From NCBI RefSeq assembly GCF_007874125.1, contig NZ_CP040128.1, positions 1,860,001 to 1,924,000 on the forward strand: a stretch of 64,000 bases of DNA, given 5' to 3'. Each line of letters opens with the position of its first letter. Position 1 is the stretch's first letter. This stretch comes from Noviherbaspirillum sp. UKPF54. Lineage in GTDB: Bacteria; Pseudomonadota; Gammaproteobacteria; Burkholderiales; Burkholderiaceae_D. The notes beneath the pieces are model-generated. The model did no database searches and was not told where the DNA came from. It was given only the letters and a program-made list of their open reading frames with translations. Made by a program: the position numbers and the translations under genes. Shown piece by piece: positions 26,100-35,162 of this stretch.

Positions 26100-26594
26100 T
26101 CAGCTGGCCTTGCTGACCATGTAGTCGATCGCTGCCTTGACTTCTTCGTCCTTCAGCGCGGCGTTGCCCCCCTTCGGCGGCATCATCTTGAAGCCGTTGA
26201 GAGCGTGGGTGTACAGCGTGTCCTTGCCCTGCGCGATGCGCGGGCCCCAGGCTGCCTTGTCGCCGAACTTCGGCGCGCCCAGCACGCCTGCGCCGTGGCA
26301 GGACACGCAGTTTGCGTTGAAGACCTTCTCGCCCAGCGCGAGGTCGCCGCCGCCGGCCGACGCGCTGGCTGCGGGCGCACCCGAGGCTGCCGGTGCCGAT
26401 GCGGCCGGAGCGGAAGCTTCCGGAGCGGAAGCCGCCGGTGCCGGCGCAGGTGCCGGAGCCGGCTCAGCCGGCGCGGATGCTGCGGGCGGGGTTTGCGCTG
26501 CCGGCGCTTCAGTCTTGGGCGCTTCTTCCTTCTTGCTGCATGCGGCGAGCAGGGCAACCAGGATAAACGGCAACAACTTGGATGATCTCTTCAT
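26100..26594 (-). CDS. Lipoprotein cytochrome c (c5-like) with long Ala/Pro linker
   Basis: The 164-residue protein has a lipoprotein signal (LLAAC, Cys19), a low-complexity Ala/Pro/Ser/Glu linker (about residues 24-82), and one cytochrome c domain with CVSCH (96-100) and the distal Met in FKMMPPKGG. The domain resembles cytochrome c5/c555. Placed between nosL and nosX, it probably carries electrons from the membrane quinol-oxidising chain to NosZ (inference). The linker would allow reach across the periplasm from the membrane anchor. The intrinsic terminator follows directly. Confidence 0.9.
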   Translation of the reverse strand: MKRSSKLLPFILVALLAACSKKEEAPKTEAPAAQTPPAASAPAEPAPAPAPAPAASAPEASAPAASAPAASGAPAASASAGGGDLALGEKVFNANCVSCHGAGVLGAPKFGDKAAWGPRIAQGKDTLYTHALNGFKMMPPKGGNAALKDEEVKAAIDYMVSKAS

Positions 26595-26636
26595 ACCTTA
26601 CCTTTCTTATAAAAAAACAACTGCTGAAAAAACCGT

Positions 26637-27170
26637 TCAATGCGAAGTATCGTGCGCCGCACCGCCCCTGGCATTGACCATGTCGGCGTTGATCTGCTCG
26701 AATCGCAGGATTTTCCCGCCTTCCCTGTGCGCGAAGGCTTCGGCATCCTGCATGCTGGAGAACGAGCCAAAGGTCGGTCCCATGGAGCCGTGCTTGCGAC
26801 TGCCGACGACATAGTATGCCGTTTTTGCATCGATCCAGTTGCCTTGCGGGTGCTCCCAATCCGCCTTGCCCATGTCCTGTACATACATGGCGGCAATAGC
26901 GCGCTTTTGTTCCGGCAATAGTACGACGCTGAACAGCTCCGTCAGGTCGCAAAAGAAGTCAGGCTTGCCTTCCTTGTAATGCAACTGCGCCTTCGGTCCA
27001 GCATAGTCGTTCAGAATCATGCCGTCCAGTGAACAGGCAGTGTCAGGCCCGGGCTCCTGCACCGCGATTTTCTGCGTTGCCTGACTGCATGCGCCGAGCG
27101 CAGCCAGCAGCGCCAGCCCTCCGGCCCAGCGAATCGCCGCCTTGCGGAGCATGCTGTGGCTGCCGTTCAT
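26637..27170 (-). CDS. nosL: Copper-binding lipoprotein NosL
   Basis: NosL is an outer-membrane or periplasmic lipoprotein that delivers copper for the NosZ CuZ site. A lipobox (LAALGAC) follows a basic N-terminus, and the copper motif region CSLDGMIL is followed by FFCDLTELF and WIDAKTAYYVVGS, typical of the family. The start is uncertain: ATG 27170 lacks a clear ribosome binding site, while a GTG at 27182 overlapping the nosY stop has GGAG six bases upstream and may be the real coupled start. Confidence 0.9.
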   Translation of the reverse strand: MNGSHSMLRKAAIRWAGGLALLAALGACSQATQKIAVQEPGPDTACSLDGMILNDYAGPKAQLHYKEGKPDFFCDLTELFSVVLLPEQKRAIAAMYVQDMGKADWEHPQGNWIDAKTAYYVVGSRKHGSMGPTFGSFSSMQDAEAFAHREGGKILRFEQINADMVNARGGAAHDTSH

Positions 27171-27178
27171 TTGCAATT

Positions 27179-28003
27179 TCACTTGAATCTCCAATGCGCG
27201 AGAATGAATGGGGTCACGATCCATGCCAGCATGAGGCTAATCAGGACCGCCGGATTAGTCAGGGTTTCCGGCATCACGGTCGCAAGGCCGTACATGTTCT
27301 GCACCTGTTCCGAACTGAAAATATTTAACAACCGGAAAATATCGGCCGGATTCAGCATCAGCAAGGCACCGAACACCCCGCTGCCGAGCGCTCCCTGGCT
27401 CATCACCAGCGCGCCCATCACCAGCAGGTCAAAAATAAGCACGAAGAAGAACCACAATCCAATCGCCACGCCGGACGCGCGTATCCGGTCCGCCGCCAGC
27501 ACCGACACCAGCAGAGACAGGCTGAGGAAGGCCATGCCCATCAGAATCGCCGACGACACGAAGCCGAGATAATGATAGATGTCGCGTGCGCCGAGCTGTC
27601 CACCCAGCAGCAGCACGCCGGCGCCAAAACCGATCACGGTAGAACAGGCCAGCGCCGCCGACAGGCCGCCGAACTTGCCGAGCAAGATCTCGAAGCGGGT
27701 GATCGGCATCGACAGCAGCAGTTCGAGCGAGCCGCGCTCCTTCTCTCCGACCACCGCGTCATAGCCGAGGATAAGCGCGATCAGCGGCACAAGGTAAATC
27801 ACCAGGCTGACCAGGCTGGCAATGGTGACATCGATGCCCCGAAAGCCGACTGCGCCCTGCTGCGCCGAGCCGAAATAGGCGATCGCGACCGAGAACAGCG
27901 AAAAGATCAGCGCCACCGCGACCACCCAGCGGTTGCGGATGCGGTCGCGGAATTCCTTGCCCGCGACGACGCGTACCTGCGACCATTCAATTCTGCCGGC
28001 CAT
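27179..28003 (-). CDS. nosY: Nos ABC transporter permease NosY
   Basis: NosY is the membrane part of the NosDFY transporter that serves copper-site assembly in NosZ. The 274-residue product has six hydrophobic segments and the family segment GYDAVVGEKERGSLELLLS near the second helix. The start at 28003 has GGAGG six bases upstream and lies inside the end of nosF, so the two are translationally coupled. The C-terminus ends HWRFK. Confidence 0.95.
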   Translation of the reverse strand: MAGRIEWSQVRVVAGKEFRDRIRNRWVVAVALIFSLFSVAIAYFGSAQQGAVGFRGIDVTIASLVSLVIYLVPLIALILGYDAVVGEKERGSLELLLSMPITRFEILLGKFGGLSAALACSTVIGFGAGVLLLGGQLGARDIYHYLGFVSSAILMGMAFLSLSLLVSVLAADRIRASGVAIGLWFFFVLIFDLLVMGALVMSQGALGSGVFGALLMLNPADIFRLLNIFSSEQVQNMYGLATVMPETLTNPAVLISLMLAWIVTPFILAHWRFK

Positions 28004-28916
28004 GCAAGCCTCCATATCCCAAGAACAGGTCTTCCAGCGACGGCTCGTGGATCGCGATGTCGTGCACCGTGTCGGCCAGCGCCGCGAGGATGTTGAGCAC
28101 CGCGACCTTCTGGCCCGGCAGGCAGGATACGCGCACGCAGTCCTGCTCGATTTTCAATTCCAGCCCGGCCAGGCTCGCCAGCGCGTCGTGCACGCGCGAG
28201 CCGTGGCCCGAGCGCAGCTGGATGCGGATTTCCGAGGGCAGCACCATCTGAGCGCGCAACTGCGCCAGCGTTCCCTGCGCGGCGATACGCCCGGAGTTGA
28301 GGATCACGAGGCGGTCCACCCGCTCCTGGATCTCGGCCAGGATGTGCGAGGTGATGATGATGGTCGCGCCCTGCGCCTTCACTTCCTGCAGGATCTGGTA
28401 AAAGTCGTGGATTCCTTCCGGGTCCAGGCCGTTGGTCGGCTCGTCCAGGAAGATCAGATCGGGCGAGCCGAGCAGCACCTGCGCGAAGCCGAGCCGCTGC
28501 CGCATGCCCTTCGAATAGCCGCGCACCCGGCGCTTTGCCGCGTCGGCGAGGCCGACGCGCGCCAGCACCTCGTCGCAGGCCCCGCGAGAGACCTGCTTGA
28601 GGTCGGCGAACAGGCGCAGCACTTCCAGGCCGGTGAGATTGTCGTAGGTGACGAAGGTCTCGGGCAGGTAGCCGATGCGGCGGCGCACCGCGCGGAAATC
28701 GCGCCCGTCGATCGGCACGCCGTTTACCAGCACCGAGCCCGACGTCGCCGGAATCAATCCCAGCATCAGCTTGAACAAGGTGCTCTTGCCGGCGCCGTTA
28801 TGGCCGATCAGCCCGATCATTTCGCCGCGGTCCACGGACAGGCTGATGCCGTCCACCGCCTGCACGTCGCCATATCTCTTGCTGACGTTGTTTACTTCAA
28901 TCGGAATACTTGCCAT
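27987..28916 (-). CDS. nosF: Nos ABC transporter ATPase NosF
   Basis: NosF is the ATP-binding subunit of NosDFY. The 309-residue protein has Walker A GHNGAGKST, the ABC signature YSKGMRQRLGFAQ, Walker B LIFLDEPTNGLDPEG and the switch His in IIITSHILAE. The start (28916, GGAG 12 bases upstream) lies 20 bp inside the end of nosD, again indicating coupled translation. Confidence 0.96.
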   Translation of the reverse strand: MASIPIEVNNVSKRYGDVQAVDGISLSVDRGEMIGLIGHNGAGKSTLFKLMLGLIPATSGSVLVNGVPIDGRDFRAVRRRIGYLPETFVTYDNLTGLEVLRLFADLKQVSRGACDEVLARVGLADAAKRRVRGYSKGMRQRLGFAQVLLGSPDLIFLDEPTNGLDPEGIHDFYQILQEVKAQGATIIITSHILAEIQERVDRLVILNSGRIAAQGTLAQLRAQMVLPSEIRIQLRSGHGSRVHDALASLAGLELKIEQDCVRVSCLPGQKVAVLNILAALADTVHDIAIHEPSLEDLFLGYGGLHGRQN

Positions 28917-30177
28917 TCCATTTGCTCCAATCCTGATTCCAGGGGCGCATGCGCGCATGCTTGTCGATCACGCTCGGCGCGCGCAGCACCGGGAACTGGC
29001 GCGCCACGAAGCGCAGCGTCTGGATCGACGGGCTGGAGAGCAGCAGCTTGACCAGCGGATACTGCCAGTTCAAGCGATCCACCACGTCGTTCGCCTCGTA
29101 GGCGACATCGCCGACGCCGTCGCCGTTCTGGTCCCAGCCGCTGTAGTTGCTCCAGTAATTGCCCTTGTTGCGGCCCCACTCGACGTCGCGCGAAGCGACG
29201 AATTTTACCTGTTCCTGGTTATCGATGAAGTCGTTGCCGTCCACCGTGTTGTTGCTCGATCCGGCGGACAGGTGCACGCCGGTACGGTTGCGGACCACCA
29301 GGTTGTTCCGCAGTGTGTTGTATTCGGCGTCGTAGATGAAGAAGCCGCGGTCATTGTCAGCCACTACGTTGTTCTCGATGATCGAATCCTGGATCGTGCG
29401 CAACATGATGCCGTGATCGGCATTGCTCCAGGCACGGTTATTGCGCACCACGAGCCGGCGCACTTCCATCAGCGCCAGCCCGCCGTGGCTTTTGTAAACC
29501 TCATTGTTTTCCCAGGTGCTGTCGTTGGTGTTCATGTAGTGCGTTCCATACCGCACGTGATGAATCGTATTACCGCGAAATTGGGCGCGGCGCGACCAGT
29601 CGACGTAGATGCCGTCGCGCGTGAAACTGATCTTGTTGTCGATAACCTGGGAGTTGTCGGTGTTGTAGACCTGGATGCCATTGCCGCGCTTCACCGACAT
29701 CAGGTCGCGCCGGCCGGTAATCACGTTATTGACCAGGCTCGAATCGGCCGACTTTTCCAGCCAGATGCCGAACAGGTTGGCCACCAGTTCGCAATCCCGC
29801 ACCAGCGCTCGGTCGGAGCCCGGCTCGATATAGATGCCGGAATTCTGCGCGTCGATATCGGTGCCGCTGTCGCGCACGATCAGGCCCTGTATCGTGACGT
29901 CGGTGGCGCGCACCCGGATCGTGTCGCCGGAAAAACCGCCGCTGATGGTCGGATGGTTGAGGCCTTGCAGCGTCAGCCGCTTGTTGATCGTCAGGCGCTC
30001 GGCATAGGTGCCGCGTTCGATCCTTATCGTGTCGCCCGGCTGCGCGGTCCGTATCGCCGCCGCGATCGACTGGCCGGGCTTGACCTGCAGCACCGCGCTC
30101 CACGCGCCGCTGCCGACTGCCATGAGCAAACCGGCCAGCAATGCGCCGGCTTTGCCCGTACTGCGCGCACACTTCAC
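28897..30177 (-). CDS. nosD: Periplasmic copper-processing protein NosD
   Basis: NosD is a periplasmic right-handed beta-helix protein (repeated parallel-helix/CASH units) that, with NosFY and NosL, supports CuZ assembly. The 426-residue product has a signal peptide (about residues 1-28) and many repeating N-N-x-hydrophobic turns such as NNVVADNDRG and RNNLVVRNRTG. I prefer the GTG at 30177, seven bases after GGAG, over the TTG just before it. Confidence 0.95.
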   Translation of the reverse strand: MKCARSTGKAGALLAGLLMAVGSGAWSAVLQVKPGQSIAAAIRTAQPGDTIRIERGTYAERLTINKRLTLQGLNHPTISGGFSGDTIRVRATDVTIQGLIVRDSGTDIDAQNSGIYIEPGSDRALVRDCELVANLFGIWLEKSADSSLVNNVITGRRDLMSVKRGNGIQVYNTDNSQVIDNKISFTRDGIYVDWSRRAQFRGNTIHHVRYGTHYMNTNDSTWENNEVYKSHGGLALMEVRRLVVRNNRAWSNADHGIMLRTIQDSIIENNVVADNDRGFFIYDAEYNTLRNNLVVRNRTGVHLSAGSSNNTVDGNDFIDNQEQVKFVASRDVEWGRNKGNYWSNYSGWDQNGDGVGDVAYEANDVVDRLNWQYPLVKLLLSSPSIQTLRFVARQFPVLRAPSVIDKHARMRPWNQDWSKWNGKYSD

Positions 30178-30211
30178 CAAAGAACTCCGTTGCGATCGTC
30201 TTTCACGATGA

Positions 30212-32521
30212 TTACCCTGCCTTTTTCAATTCGGCCGTCTTTTCCGATAAATTGCGGCGCACGCTGTCAAGCGAAATGAAATAGCCCTTGCCGTCGATCG
30301 GGGTCAGCGGCAGCCCTGCCTTTTCGCGCGACTTGCGCTCCTTCACCAGCGGCGGGCAGGCATGATCGTCGTAGTACATTACCATGCAGTCGAGGCACAG
30401 CAGGCACTCGCGCTGGTCGATCTTGCCCTGCGCGTCGATCGCGTGCGAGCCGCAACCGGCGGCGCAGGCGTGGCAGGTCGTGCATTCCTGCTTGCGCTTG
30501 AGACCGAACAGGCGGAAGGTGGATGGAATCGCCAGCCCGGCGCCGAGCGGGCAGATGTACTTGCAATACGGTCGCTCGCTCAAGATCGAGATACCGAGGA
30601 TCGCGCCGACGAACAGCACGAACGGCCAGGAGCGGTTCCACACGCCCACCAGGAAGGTGGTCTTGAACGGCTCGATCTCGGCCAGGTGCTCCGCCATTTC
30701 CATCGAATAGAACGACACGCCGACCAGCACCGCGAACACGACGTACTTGATCCATTTCAGCTTGTCATGCAGTTTCTTCGGCAATAGACCTTGGAAGCGC
30801 TTGAGGCCGATGAGCTGTCCGAGCTTGAAGGCCAGGTGCTGCAGCGAGCCGAACGGGCACATCCAGCCGCAGAACAGTCCCCTGCCCCACACCACCACGC
30901 TGATGATCAGGAACCACCAGAAGATGAAGATGAACGGGTCGGACAGGAACAGCTCCCACTTCCACTGGTGGATCAGCGAATGGAACCAGGTCATCACCTG
31001 CGTGATGGACGGCTGGGCCTTCAGGTACAGCCCGACGAATCCCACCGAGAAAATCCAGAGCAAATGGCGCGGAATAGAAATCCAGGGCTTGTGCTTGCGC
31101 TTGGAGGCGCGCACCAGGCGATCGCGCTGCGAATACAGCCCGGCCGTCACCGCCAGGAACATCACGAACAGTGCGATCTCCAGCTTCTTACCTTCCCAGG
31201 CGAGCTTCCACGCCGCCTGCGGACGCTGCACCTTGGGCCGCCCGCCTTCCAGATAGCGCGCCGGCAGCCAGTACTCCTGATCAAAGTGCGCGAACGACTT
31301 GGCGCGCGTATCGGGATCGACCTTGTTGGCAAGGAAGATCAGTTTCCACGGCCAGGCTGGATTGAAATTGGCGGAACGGACGATGAAGATGCCGGATTCC
31401 TTGTAGGACGGCACATCGCCCGGCTGCAGGTGGTACAGGTTCTGGTAGTCGGTGTCGCGGAAGGTGAAGGTGCCGGAATCTTGCCTGACCTGGATGCGGT
31501 CGTAGATACCGCCGCGCACGAAGCCCGAGCCCTTGAAAGACACCTGGCCGTTGGCGACGACGAAGATCGCGTGCTCATCCTGTTTCAGATCCTGCATCAG
31601 GCGCTCATAGCCGTGCTCGCCCAACAGGCTGATGCCCAGCGTCGGCGTATTCAGGTAGCCGAAATACAGATCCATGTAAGGCCGGTCGCTGTCGCCGCTG
31701 CCGATGTCGGACGCCTGCACCACTAAGTGCTGGACGCTGCCCTCCTTTTCCAGCGCGGCCCAGTCCAGTTTTTCGCGCAGCGGCGTGAAGTGCGCGCGCG
31801 GCCTTGCCGTCACCTTGAAGATGCCGACCTGCTTGCCGATCTCGTAGGCGCTTTGCGCAATCACCTGGTTTTCCGCGATTGCGGTCACCGTCGCGCCGGA
31901 AATCGCGTCCAGTCCGACCGCGCCGTCATCGCTCTGACCGTGGCCGATCTCCAGCTTGGCCGCGGCGGACTTGCCAATATATTGCTGAACGAACTTGACC
32001 AGGACCGACTCGGGAATGCCGGCCAGCAGAATCGGCTCGGAGTGCTTCAACACGCGCACGCCGGTGATGATGCCTTTCGTGTCCATGCCGATCAGCGTAA
32101 TGACCGGCTTGCCGGAATAGGCGGGAATGTCTACCACGTCGGTAGACAAGAAAACGTAACCGACCACGCGCTGCTTGCCGTTGTCGTCGGCATAGGCTTC
32201 GACATAGGCGGGCGCGCCCTTGCGCTTGGAAAAGTGTTGTGCGGACGGCATCACCTCGCCGCACGGCGCGTAGGCGCACAGGTCCGGGCCGTTCGTGAGT
32301 TCGGGCGGAAGCTGCGTGTCGTACATCGAGGCATTGGCGCGCGGCGCGACAATCAGGCCGGCGATTGCGACCCAGAGGAACAGCGCCAGCTGCAACAGCC
32401 ATTGCCGACGAAGAGAGTGGTTCATGTTGATTTGCTTGAGCATTTCCGAAGCGTTCCAGTCGGCATGCGTTGAATGCGTGCTTTTTCTCGGCGCAACAGC
32501 GTGCGGCGAAAAATCTTTCAT
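30212..32521 (-). CDS. nosR: Nitrous oxide reductase regulator and electron-transfer protein NosR
   Basis: NosR is a membrane flavo-iron-sulfur protein needed to express and sustain NosZ activity. After the signal segment come a periplasmic FMN-binding domain (DAISGATVTA carries the Thr for flavin attachment), several membrane helices, the CxxxCP motifs CGWMCPFGS and CKYICPLGA, and two 4Fe-4S groups (CTTCHACAAGC, CLLCLDC). The start is uncertain: ATG 32521 has a GGAGCAGG ribosome site but adds about 30 residues before the signal segment; ATG 32425 gives a normal signal peptide without a good site. The gene follows nosZ and its terminator, whereas nosR precedes nosZ in the familiar nosRZDFYL order. 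Confidence 0.94.
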   Translation of the reverse strand: MKDFSPHAVAPRKSTHSTHADWNASEMLKQINMNHSLRRQWLLQLALFLWVAIAGLIVAPRANASMYDTQLPPELTNGPDLCAYAPCGEVMPSAQHFSKRKGAPAYVEAYADDNGKQRVVGYVFLSTDVVDIPAYSGKPVITLIGMDTKGIITGVRVLKHSEPILLAGIPESVLVKFVQQYIGKSAAAKLEIGHGQSDDGAVGLDAISGATVTAIAENQVIAQSAYEIGKQVGIFKVTARPRAHFTPLREKLDWAALEKEGSVQHLVVQASDIGSGDSDRPYMDLYFGYLNTPTLGISLLGEHGYERLMQDLKQDEHAIFVVANGQVSFKGSGFVRGGIYDRIQVRQDSGTFTFRDTDYQNLYHLQPGDVPSYKESGIFIVRSANFNPAWPWKLIFLANKVDPDTRAKSFAHFDQEYWLPARYLEGGRPKVQRPQAAWKLAWEGKKLEIALFVMFLAVTAGLYSQRDRLVRASKRKHKPWISIPRHLLWIFSVGFVGLYLKAQPSITQVMTWFHSLIHQWKWELFLSDPFIFIFWWFLIISVVVWGRGLFCGWMCPFGSLQHLAFKLGQLIGLKRFQGLLPKKLHDKLKWIKYVVFAVLVGVSFYSMEMAEHLAEIEPFKTTFLVGVWNRSWPFVLFVGAILGISILSERPYCKYICPLGAGLAIPSTFRLFGLKRKQECTTCHACAAGCGSHAIDAQGKIDQRECLLCLDCMVMYYDDHACPPLVKERKSREKAGLPLTPIDGKGYFISLDSVRRNLSEKTAELKKAG

Positions 32522-32551
32522 CAGAACCTGCTCCACATGGAAACAGGCTCT

Positions 32552-32590
32552 AAAAAAACCGTAGGGCGGGACTGCCGTGCCCGCCCTACG
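32552..32590 (-). terminator. Rho-independent terminator between nosZ and nosR
   Basis: CGTAGGGCGGG (32560-32570) and CCCGCCCTACG (32580-32590) form a perfect 11-bp stem with a nine-base loop. On the minus strand a seven-T run follows (32552-32558 on the plus strand are A). It starts 18 bp after the nosZ stop and ends about 30 bp before the nosR start used here. It should make nosZ mostly monocistronic and limit read-through into nosRDFYL. Confidence 0.9.
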
Positions 32591-32608
32591 CAAAGCACCG
32601 GGTGCCTG

Positions 32609-34534
32609 TTATGCCTCCACCAGGAAACGACTACGCATTTCCAGATGCAGCGCGTGGCAGAAGTGGGTGCAATACATCCAGTAAGCGCCCGGCTTGTCGG
32701 CCTTGAAGGTTACCGACTTGGTTTCCTGCGGATTGACGATGAAGTTGATGTCGTAGTTCGGGATCGCGCAACCGTGGGTCAGATCCTCCACCTTGTCGTG
32801 GTTGGTCAACGTGATCGTGACTTCGTCACCCTTCTTCACCTTAATCACCGGCATGCTGTACGCCGGCGCCACCGACATCAGGCGCACATGCACCTTCTTG
32901 CCTTCGCGGGTAATACCGGCGTTTTCCGGCTTGACCGCGTTCGGGAAGTCGTCCATGTTGTAGATCTGGCGCGTCTTGACGATGTCGCGGCGCACGATGA
33001 TCGCGTCATGCGGTTCCGGATAGGCGGTGTGGTCGGAAATGATCTTCATCTTGTCGCCGGTGATGTCGATCATCTGCTCGGTTTCGGAATGCAGCGGGCC
33101 CACCGGCAGGAAGCGGTCCTTCGAGAACTTATTGCCGGAGTTGAAATACTTGCCGTCAGCTTCCTTGGTTTCGCCCATCGACGCATAGCCGTGGCCCGGC
33201 TGGTAGTGCACGTCGACCTTGTCCAGGATGACCTTTGCGTTCTTGTCGCCCTTGAACTGCTTGATGGCGGCGTCGACGTTCCACTTGACGATCTGGCTGT
33301 CCAGGAACAGCGTGGTGAAGGCGTTGCCCTTGCCGTCGAAACCGGTATGCAACGGGCCCAGGCCGATTTCCGGCTCCGCAACCACTGCGTCGCGCTCAGT
33401 CTTCAGCTCGCCGTTGAACCACTTCTCAACCAGCGCCACTTCGATCACGGTCGCCGTCGGCGACAGCTTGCCGGAGCAGACGAAGTACTTGCCATCCGGG
33501 CTGGCGTTCACGCCGTGCGGGTTCTTGCCGACCGGGACGTAGCAGGTGAGCGCGGTCTTGGGATCCTGGTTCGCTGCCTTGCGGCCGTCGACCACCGGCA
33601 CCTTGGAATTGCCGATCGTGGTGTACTTGCCATCCTTGATCATCTTTTCGATGCGGGCGATGTCGAAGAACACGCAGGCGTCGCGCTCGGCGGCCATCAT
33701 GCCAGCCTGGTCGGCGGCATTCTCGGTGTTGTACTGGTTGGTCGCGGCATACTTGCCGTCGTACGACGTGGCAACCAAGTCGCAGTTGCCGTCGATGCGC
33801 ACTTGCCACCGCACTTCCATCGACTCCGCGTCGACGCAGCTGAACAGCACGCCCCACTTGCTCGGATCTTCCAGATCGCGGCCGTCGTTGGGGAACGGGA
33901 CATGGAATTCACCGCCGCAGAAGACGCGGGTGGTGTAGTTGATGTTCGGGTCGACCGGGTCGCGCTTGTCCGGGAAGGTGCCGTGATAGCCCATCACGTT
34001 CGGCAGTTCGGTGATCTTGTCGCACTCCATCGTATCCATGCGAACGCGCGCGATACGGGAATGCATCTTGTCGTTGACCCACAGGTACTTGCCGTCGTAG
34101 GTGCCGTCCTTGTAGCTGCCGTGCACGTGGTGGGTGTCGCCTGTCTTGTATTTCAGGCTGCCGTCCGGCTTGGTCCCGATGATGGCCTTCGATTCGTTGG
34201 TGATGCCCCAGCCAACCATCGGGTCGATGTTGAACACCGGAATGCGGCGCAGGGTGCGGCCCGACGGAATGCCGATGATGCGCATCTCGCCCGAGTGACC
34301 GCCGCTGGAGAACAGATAGTAATCGTCCAACTGGCCGGGCGCGACTTCATGCGACCCGCCGGCTGCATGCGCAGAGGCCGACGCCGATGCCTTCGCTACC
34401 GGTGCATCCTCCTTGCAGCCAGTCAAAAGACCAGCACCTGCGAGGCCCAGCAATGCGCTCTGGCCCAAAAACCGGCGGCGGGCTCCCACTGCCGGCTCAT
34501 CTTTGTTCAACTTGGTCTTCTTGGCGTTGTCCAT
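32609..34534 (-). CDS. nosZ: Nitrous oxide reductase NosZ (TAT-exported, clade I-like)
   Basis: NosZ reduces N2O to N2 in the periplasm. The start at 34534 has AGGAAAGG upstream. A twin-arginine signal (ARRRFLGQSALLG) is present, which is typical of clade I enzymes. The beta-propeller with CuZ-ligand His motifs (DTHHVHG, YHGTFPDKRDP) precedes the C-terminal cupredoxin with the CuA motif CTHFCHALHLEM. The 641-residue length is normal. It is transcribed from an FNR/Dnr-type promoter and followed by an intrinsic terminator. Confidence 0.97.
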   Translation of the reverse strand: MDNAKKTKLNKDEPAVGARRRFLGQSALLGLAGAGLLTGCKEDAPVAKASASASAHAAGGSHEVAPGQLDDYYLFSSGGHSGEMRIIGIPSGRTLRRIPVFNIDPMVGWGITNESKAIIGTKPDGSLKYKTGDTHHVHGSYKDGTYDGKYLWVNDKMHSRIARVRMDTMECDKITELPNVMGYHGTFPDKRDPVDPNINYTTRVFCGGEFHVPFPNDGRDLEDPSKWGVLFSCVDAESMEVRWQVRIDGNCDLVATSYDGKYAATNQYNTENAADQAGMMAAERDACVFFDIARIEKMIKDGKYTTIGNSKVPVVDGRKAANQDPKTALTCYVPVGKNPHGVNASPDGKYFVCSGKLSPTATVIEVALVEKWFNGELKTERDAVVAEPEIGLGPLHTGFDGKGNAFTTLFLDSQIVKWNVDAAIKQFKGDKNAKVILDKVDVHYQPGHGYASMGETKEADGKYFNSGNKFSKDRFLPVGPLHSETEQMIDITGDKMKIISDHTAYPEPHDAIIVRRDIVKTRQIYNMDDFPNAVKPENAGITREGKKVHVRLMSVAPAYSMPVIKVKKGDEVTITLTNHDKVEDLTHGCAIPNYDINFIVNPQETKSVTFKADKPGAYWMYCTHFCHALHLEMRSRFLVEA

Positions 34535-34615
34535 GTTTACCTTTCCTGTATCGGATGCCATTGAATTAAGAAAATCTGTTGCAAAAAATCAATTTAAGAT
34601 GTCTTGTCGATGCAT

Positions 34616-34658
34616 ATTATCGGCGGCACCTCTCCGCAAAAAATATGATCTAGATCAA
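34616..34658 (-). promoter_or_regulatory. FNR/Dnr-dependent nosZ promoter
   Basis: The box ATGATCTAGATCAA (34645-34658) matches TTGAT-N4-ATCAA at all but one position. A minus-strand -10 hexamer GATAAT (34616-34621) is centred 33 bp from the box centre. This places the box near -41.5, the class II FNR arrangement, about 75 bp before the nosZ start codon. Confidence 0.8.
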
Positions 34659-34749
34659 TCTTGTCCCAGTGAAGCCAAAAGACTTCATTGGGAAGGAGCA
34701 ACTAGGAAATTGCGCGAGAAAGCATATATTTCTTGAGAATGAGCAACAA

Positions 34750-34763
34750 ATGATTTACATCAA
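34750..34763 (-). promoter_or_regulatory. Second FNR/Dnr-type box upstream of nosZ
   Basis: ATGATTTACATCAA fits TTGAT-N4-ATCAA with one mismatch. Its centre is 105 bp upstream of the first box, so it could be an auxiliary site for nosZ or contribute to the divergent nrdD promoter. Confidence 0.6.
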
Positions 34764-35052
34764 GCAATCCATTCCGACGGCCATTTGCCCAAGCTCGTAA
34801 CTCCGCAGTAAAAAAAGCGGTAGAAGCATATGTCTTTTGGAAAATACACGACATCCGTTATAGGGAGGATGTGCGCAGCCAAAATAGCTATCGCCATAGT
34901 CCTTTCGGCGTAGGCGCCGGCATTGGTCTCTAGACCTTACGGAGTAGGCGGATTATCAAGACCGCCGCAGCGCCACCGCATTGCATGCATATCCCGTTAC
35001 GCACTTACTTAGGATCAAGAATTTCTGGGCGGCGCGCCGCCAAAATCTCGAA

Positions 35053-35066
35053 TTAATTCAGATCAA
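35053..35066 (+). promoter_or_regulatory. FNR/Dnr-type box upstream of nrdD
   Basis: TTAATTCAGATCAA matches TTGAT-N4-ATCAA with one mismatch, about 97 bp before the nrdD start codon. A weaker match (TTACTTAGGATCAA, two mismatches) lies at 35005-35018, 48 bp upstream. The expected -10 position is not well conserved, so the transcription start is uncertain. Confidence 0.6.
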
Positions 35067-35162
35067 GAAATTAAAAAATTCCTATTGCTCGCATTGCTCA
35101 CCCCAGATTTAGTGATTAATATCGCCGCAACCACAATATGTTGTGCAAATCTAGGAGATGCA

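Larger units (their letters stand above)
34535..35162. promoter_or_regulatory. AT-rich divergent region between nosZ and nrdD
   Basis: This 628-bp gene-free stretch is clearly richer in A+T than its surroundings. It contains two FNR-type boxes near nosZ and one good plus one weak box near nrdD, listed separately. No reading frame in it looks protein-coding. The middle part (about 34850-35000) has no recognised motif. Confidence 0.7.
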
